A DNA stretch of 13,603 nucleotides from Alphaproteobacteria bacterium (GTDB lineage: Bacteria; Pseudomonadota; Alphaproteobacteria; Puniceispirillales; Puniceispirillaceae). A model generated the notes under the pieces. The model ran no database searches and was not told the DNA's origin. It worked only from the letters and a program-made list of their open reading frames with translations. A program made the position numbers and the translations under genes. The DNA is taken from contig WTHY01000064.1 in assembly GCA_011522945.1 (NCBI GenBank), positions 1 through 13,603 on the forward strand, read 5' to 3'. This document shows positions 13,047-13,603 of this stretch, piece after piece (the first letter of the stretch is position 1; every line of letters starts with the position of its first letter).

Positions 13047-13603
13047 ATGGGACGCACGATAAATATCTCGATCGCCATTTTGGTGCTGCTGATAATTACT
13101 GGCTTGTCGTCAGCCTTTACAGTTAACCAGACACAGCAGGCACTTGTGCTGCAGTTTGGTGAGCCAAAACGTACAATCCAAGAGCCAGGCCTCTCGTTCA
13201 AGGTGCCGTTCATTCAAGATGTTGAATATTATGAACGTCGTGTGCTGTCTCTCATCCCGCAAGGGGCGGTAGAAGTCATTTTGGCTGACCAGAAGCGACT
13301 TCAGGTAGATGCCTATGCACGTTATCGGATCGATAACCCATTATTGTTCTTCCAGACCGTTCGTAATGAATTTGGTGCAGTGGCTCGTTTGGAATCTATC
13401 ATTGATTCCTCAGTGAGACGTGTTCTTGGTAAAGAAACTTTGGCCTCAATTCTCACAGGAGAACGTGAAGCAATTAACGGGTCTATTCGTGATGAGGTGA
13501 ATAACTCTGTTATTTCCCTTGGCATTGAAATTATCGATGTGCGTTTGCGCAGAGCTGATTATCCCGATGCCACATCTCAAAATATCTTTAACCGGATGAT
13601 TTC
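13047..13603 (+). CDS. hflC: FtsH protease modulator HflC (partial, 3' end outside window)
   Basis: HflC is the partner of HflK in the FtsH-associated membrane complex. The reading frame opens at ATG 13047 and stays open to the window end (185 codons, about two thirds of the usual length). It shows an N-terminal membrane anchor (residues 5-24, ISIAILVLLIITGLSSAF inside it) and then the SPFH start TVNQTQQALVLQFGEPKRTI. Next come the conserved DQKRLQVDAYARYRIDNPLLFFQTV stretch (spread over about residues 86-110), a LASILTGER motif and the IIDVRLRRADYP motif near the end. A strong AGGAGG at 13033-13038 lies inside the 3' end of hflK, 8 bases before the ATG, and only one base separates the two genes, so they are translated as a coupled pair. 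The C-terminal coiled coil lies beyond the window. Confidence 0.96.
   Translation, partial: MGRTINISIAILVLLIITGLSSAFTVNQTQQALVLQFGEPKRTIQEPGLSFKVPFIQDVEYYERRVLSLIPQGAVEVILADQKRLQVDAYARYRIDNPLLFFQTVRNEFGAVARLESIIDSSVRRVLGKETLASILTGEREAINGSIRDEVNNSVISLGIEIIDVRLRRADYPDATSQNIFNRMI

Noticed and set aside
1..13603. Mobile element, prophage, toxin-antitoxin or defence island
   Set aside because: All long genes are housekeeping families with intact motifs, gene spacing is normal, and no integrase, transposase, attachment site or sharp base-composition change is visible.

Overview
The window reads as ordinary chromosome from an alphaproteobacterium of moderate GC. The main signs are a circularly permuted two-piece tmRNA gene, an alpha-type SspB adaptor, a 41-residue zinc-free ribosomal protein L36 and PntAB transhydrogenase. 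Gene spacing is tight and the gene set would suit a marine lineage such as SAR116, but that placement is inference. I see no phage, transposon, CRISPR array, tRNA or rRNA.

Layout. 1-1595: the end of pntA and all of pntB (proton-translocating transhydrogenase). 1616-1880: a long hairpin with a promoter inside it, then rpmJ (L36) and its terminator. 1907-6032: a regulated-looking promoter and the glycolate oxidase operon glcD-glcE-glcF. 6033-6307: a convergent gap holding a 33-bp tandem repeat. 6308-8463 (minus strand): class I fumarase preceded by sspB. 8514-8858 (minus): permuted ssrA, whose tag peptide ends ANDNTAPVAIAA. 9032-10375 (plus): thyA-folA. 10376-10672: a convergent gap with a possible folded RNA. 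10673-11773 (minus): mrp/apbC Fe-S carrier. 11909-13603 (plus): hflK and the first two thirds of hflC.

How the genes fit together. GlcDEF oxidises glycolate to glyoxylate and fumarase serves the TCA cycle, while transhydrogenase couples the proton gradient to NADPH supply. NADPH is also the reductant for FolA, which regenerates the tetrahydrofolate consumed by ThyA. Protein quality control appears twice: ssrA next to sspB (stalled-ribosome tagging and delivery of tagged proteins to ClpXP), and hflKC (membrane partner of FtsH). Mrp could supply Fe-S clusters to proteins such as GlcF and the fumarase.

I found no undescribed multi-gene system. The items most worth a second look are non-coding: the ssrA-sspB pairing and the unusual T loop of the tmRNA, the 33-bp tandem repeat, the hairpin over the rpmJ promoter, the double palindrome before glcD, and the branched fold at 10453-10567.
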